DNA from: Comamonadaceae bacterium UBA2334 | GTDB lineage: Bacteria; Pseudomonadota; Gammaproteobacteria; Burkholderiales; Burkholderiaceae_C | Assembly: GCA_002344885.1 (NCBI GenBank) | Contig: DDUQ01000127.1 | Coordinates: forward strand, 9,564-15,149 | Length of the DNA: 5,586 nucleotides | Direction of reading: 5' to 3' | Part shown: positions 4,441 to 5,586 of the stretch, in pieces | Numbering within the stretch: the first letter of the stretch is position 1 | Layout: every line of letters begins with the position of its first letter | The notes under the pieces: model-generated | Database searches by the model: none | What the model saw: the letters and a program-made list of their open reading frames with translations, nothing else | Told to the model about the DNA's origin: nothing | Made by a program: the position numbers and the translations under genes

Positions 4441-5586
4441 TCAGTTCACCAGCGCGGCACCCGACGTCCGGTGCGTCGCGGTGTCCACCAGAATCAGTGC
4501 GCCCATGACCCGCGACTGCGCATAAGGAACCACAGGCAGCGCTTCTTGCAGCAGCAGCTCGATGTGGCCGATCGCGTTGGGGTCGAGCTGGGTGGCATCC
4601 TCTTCAGCCAGGGTGTTCACGTCCAGTTTGTGTACCACGCGGCGTACCTTGGCCTTCACCCAGCGGTGGCCTTGCAGCGCCCAGTACACGCGCCCTGCCA
4701 CCAGCGGCTCGTCATCCATCCAGGCCACGGTGGCGGTGATGTCTTTGTGGCCGGGGTAGGGGCTGACGGCGGCAGGTGTGTCGAAGTCGTCGTCGGCCAC
4801 GGTCGCCGCCACCGGTGCGGCCAGGATCCAGTCGCCACGGGACACATCCACCTCGCGGTCCAGCACGATGCCCGCGCTGGTGCCTGCCTCAATGGACTTG
4901 ACGCGGCGGGCATGGTCCAGCACCTTCGCCACGGTGGCTTTCTGCCCACTGGGGAACACCTGCACCTCGGTACCGGGCGCCACGTTGCCTGCAGCCACCC
5001 GGCCCCAGAACACGCGACGGCCTTCGTGCGTGACGTTGCTGCTGTGTTGCTTCTCGACCCATTGAACCGGGAAAGCGAGTGGGGCAGCTGAGTCGCTCGT
5101 GGTAACGGGCAAGTCCTCGAGGATTTCCAGCAGCGTGGGGCCGGTGTAGCCGCACCAGCCCACATGCTCGTGGTGGTCGTCCACCACGTTCCATCCCTTC
5201 AGGGCCGACACCGGAACGATGGCTGCCGGGGTGATGCCGGCTTCTGCCGCAAACGCCCGGAGCGCGGCGCTGATTTGGGTGAACGCCAGGGTGGGGTCGT
5301 CCACTGCGTCCAGCTTGTTGATGGCAAACACCACGCTCGGTACGCGCAGCAGTTTCAACAGCAGCGAGTGACGACGGGTTTGCGTCAGCAAGGCCATGGA
5401 TTGGTTGGCCCCCTCGCTTGCCGCTGAAACGGCTGCGCTGCCCCCCAAGGGGGTGTCAGCCAGCTTGGAGCGTTCCTGCGCAGGCTGTGGGTTGGCCCAG
5501 TCGAGCTTGGTGGCGTCGACCAGCACCACGGCGGCATCGGCGCTGCTGGCGGCCGTGACCATGTTGCGGGGGTACTGCTCGTGGCC
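4441..5586 (-). CDS. cysN: Sulfate adenylyltransferase subunit 1 (GTPase), 5' end outside the window
   Basis: This is the C-terminal 381 residues of CysN, the EF-Tu-like GTPase that couples GTP hydrolysis to ATP sulfurylase (CysD) activity in assimilatory sulfate reduction. The visible part begins in frame with GHEQYPRNM, the end of the DTPGHEQY switch II signature. The G4 motif AINKLD (near 5308-5319) and G5-like SALKGWNV follow. The EF-Tu-like beta-barrel domains come next, and the protein ends at SGAALVN with no fused APS kinase. The P-loop lies beyond the right edge, so roughly 80-90 residues are missing. Between VVLVDATKLDW and LLTQTRRHSLL the protein carries a 29-residue low-complexity insertion encoded by an in-frame 87-bp repeat-like element, described separately. 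The frame is intact, so the gene is probably functional. It sits upstream of fdxA on the same strand, and cysD is expected further upstream. Confidence 0.95.
   Translation of the reverse strand, partial: GHEQYPRNMVTAASSADAAVVLVDATKLDWANPQPAQERSKLADTPLGGSAAVSAASEGANQSMALLTQTRRHSLLLKLLRVPSVVFAINKLDAVDDPTLAFTQISAALRAFAAEAGITPAAIVPVSALKGWNVVDDHHEHVGWCGYTGPTLLEILEDLPVTTSDSAAPLAFPVQWVEKQHSSNVTHEGRRVFWGRVAAGNVAPGTEVQVFPSGQKATVAKVLDHARRVKSIEAGTSAGIVLDREVDVSRGDWILAAPVAATVADDDFDTPAAVSPYPGHKDITATVAWMDDEPLVAGRVYWALQGHRWVKAKVRRVVHKLDVNTLAEEDATQLDPNAIGHIELLLQEALPVVPYAQSRVMGALILVDTATHRTSGAALVN
5403..5498 (-). repeat. 87-bp palindromic insertion inside cysN with 9-bp flanking direct repeats
   Basis: The 9-mer GGTTGGCCC (plus strand) occurs at 5403-5411 and again at 5490-5498. 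The offset is exactly 87 bp, or 29 codons. Deleting one repeat plus the intervening DNA restores the smooth protein junction LDWANQSMALLTQTRRHSLL, as expected for the GTPase domain. Within the element CCCCCT (5409-5414) pairs with AGGGGG (5448-5453). Inside that stem, CGC and GCCG (5415-5423) pair with CGGC and GCG (5430-5437 region), and a perfect palindrome CCTGCGCAGG lies at 5475-5484. The structure resembles REP/MITE-like intergenic palindromes that I associate with Burkholderiales genomes. That family link is from memory and untested here. The 9-bp repeats look like a target-site duplication. Confidence 0.65.

Noticed and set aside
4471..5091. 206-codon open frame on the plus strand
   Set aside because: It is antisense to cysN and His/Gly-rich in a way typical of shadow translations.
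5403..5498. CysN insertion as a frameshift or pseudogene mark
   Set aside because: The insertion is exactly 87 bp, contains no stop, and the protein continues with normal CysN motifs on both sides.

Overview
The window looks like the chromosome of a GC-rich betaproteobacterium, probably order Burkholderiales and perhaps Comamonadaceae. That placement rests on the style of the CysN protein, the GC content and the gene types, not on a database search. Every gene I can support lies on the minus strand, so the genes read from the right edge to the left: cysN (partial), fdxA, a type 2 ferredoxin-NADP reductase, a TPP riboswitch, a TonB-dependent outer-membrane receptor, then tRNA-Asn.

Right part (about 3.8-5.59 kb): the 3' part of cysN, the GTPase subunit of ATP sulfurylase (sulfate assimilation), runs off the window edge. 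It carries an in-frame 87-bp palindromic insertion flanked by 9-bp direct repeats. Next comes fdxA, a seven-iron ferredoxin with all seven cluster cysteines, closed by a clear intrinsic terminator. After it lies a TrxR-like flavoprotein without the redox CxxC, matching NADPH:ferredoxin reductase type 2. fdxA and the reductase form a plausible NADPH-to-ferredoxin electron module.

Left part (1-2.74 kb): a well-conserved thiamine pyrophosphate (THI-box) riboswitch lies about 110 nt upstream of a 732-residue TonB-dependent receptor. By sequence the receptor resembles siderophore receptors (FhuE/FpvA type), but the riboswitch argues that it imports thiamine or a thiamine precursor or conjugate. 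A triple 12-bp direct repeat and a possible -10 box lie upstream of the riboswitch. The leader between riboswitch and start codon can form mutually exclusive helices. A tRNA-Asn(GUU) with its own TATAAT box closes the window.

The two observations most worth following are the riboswitch-controlled receptor as a candidate outer-membrane thiamine transporter, and the repeat element that inserted into cysN while keeping the reading frame. No stretch longer than 300 bases lacks a gene apart from the gap between the reductase and the receptor (about 365 bp), which holds the riboswitch and its regulatory region.
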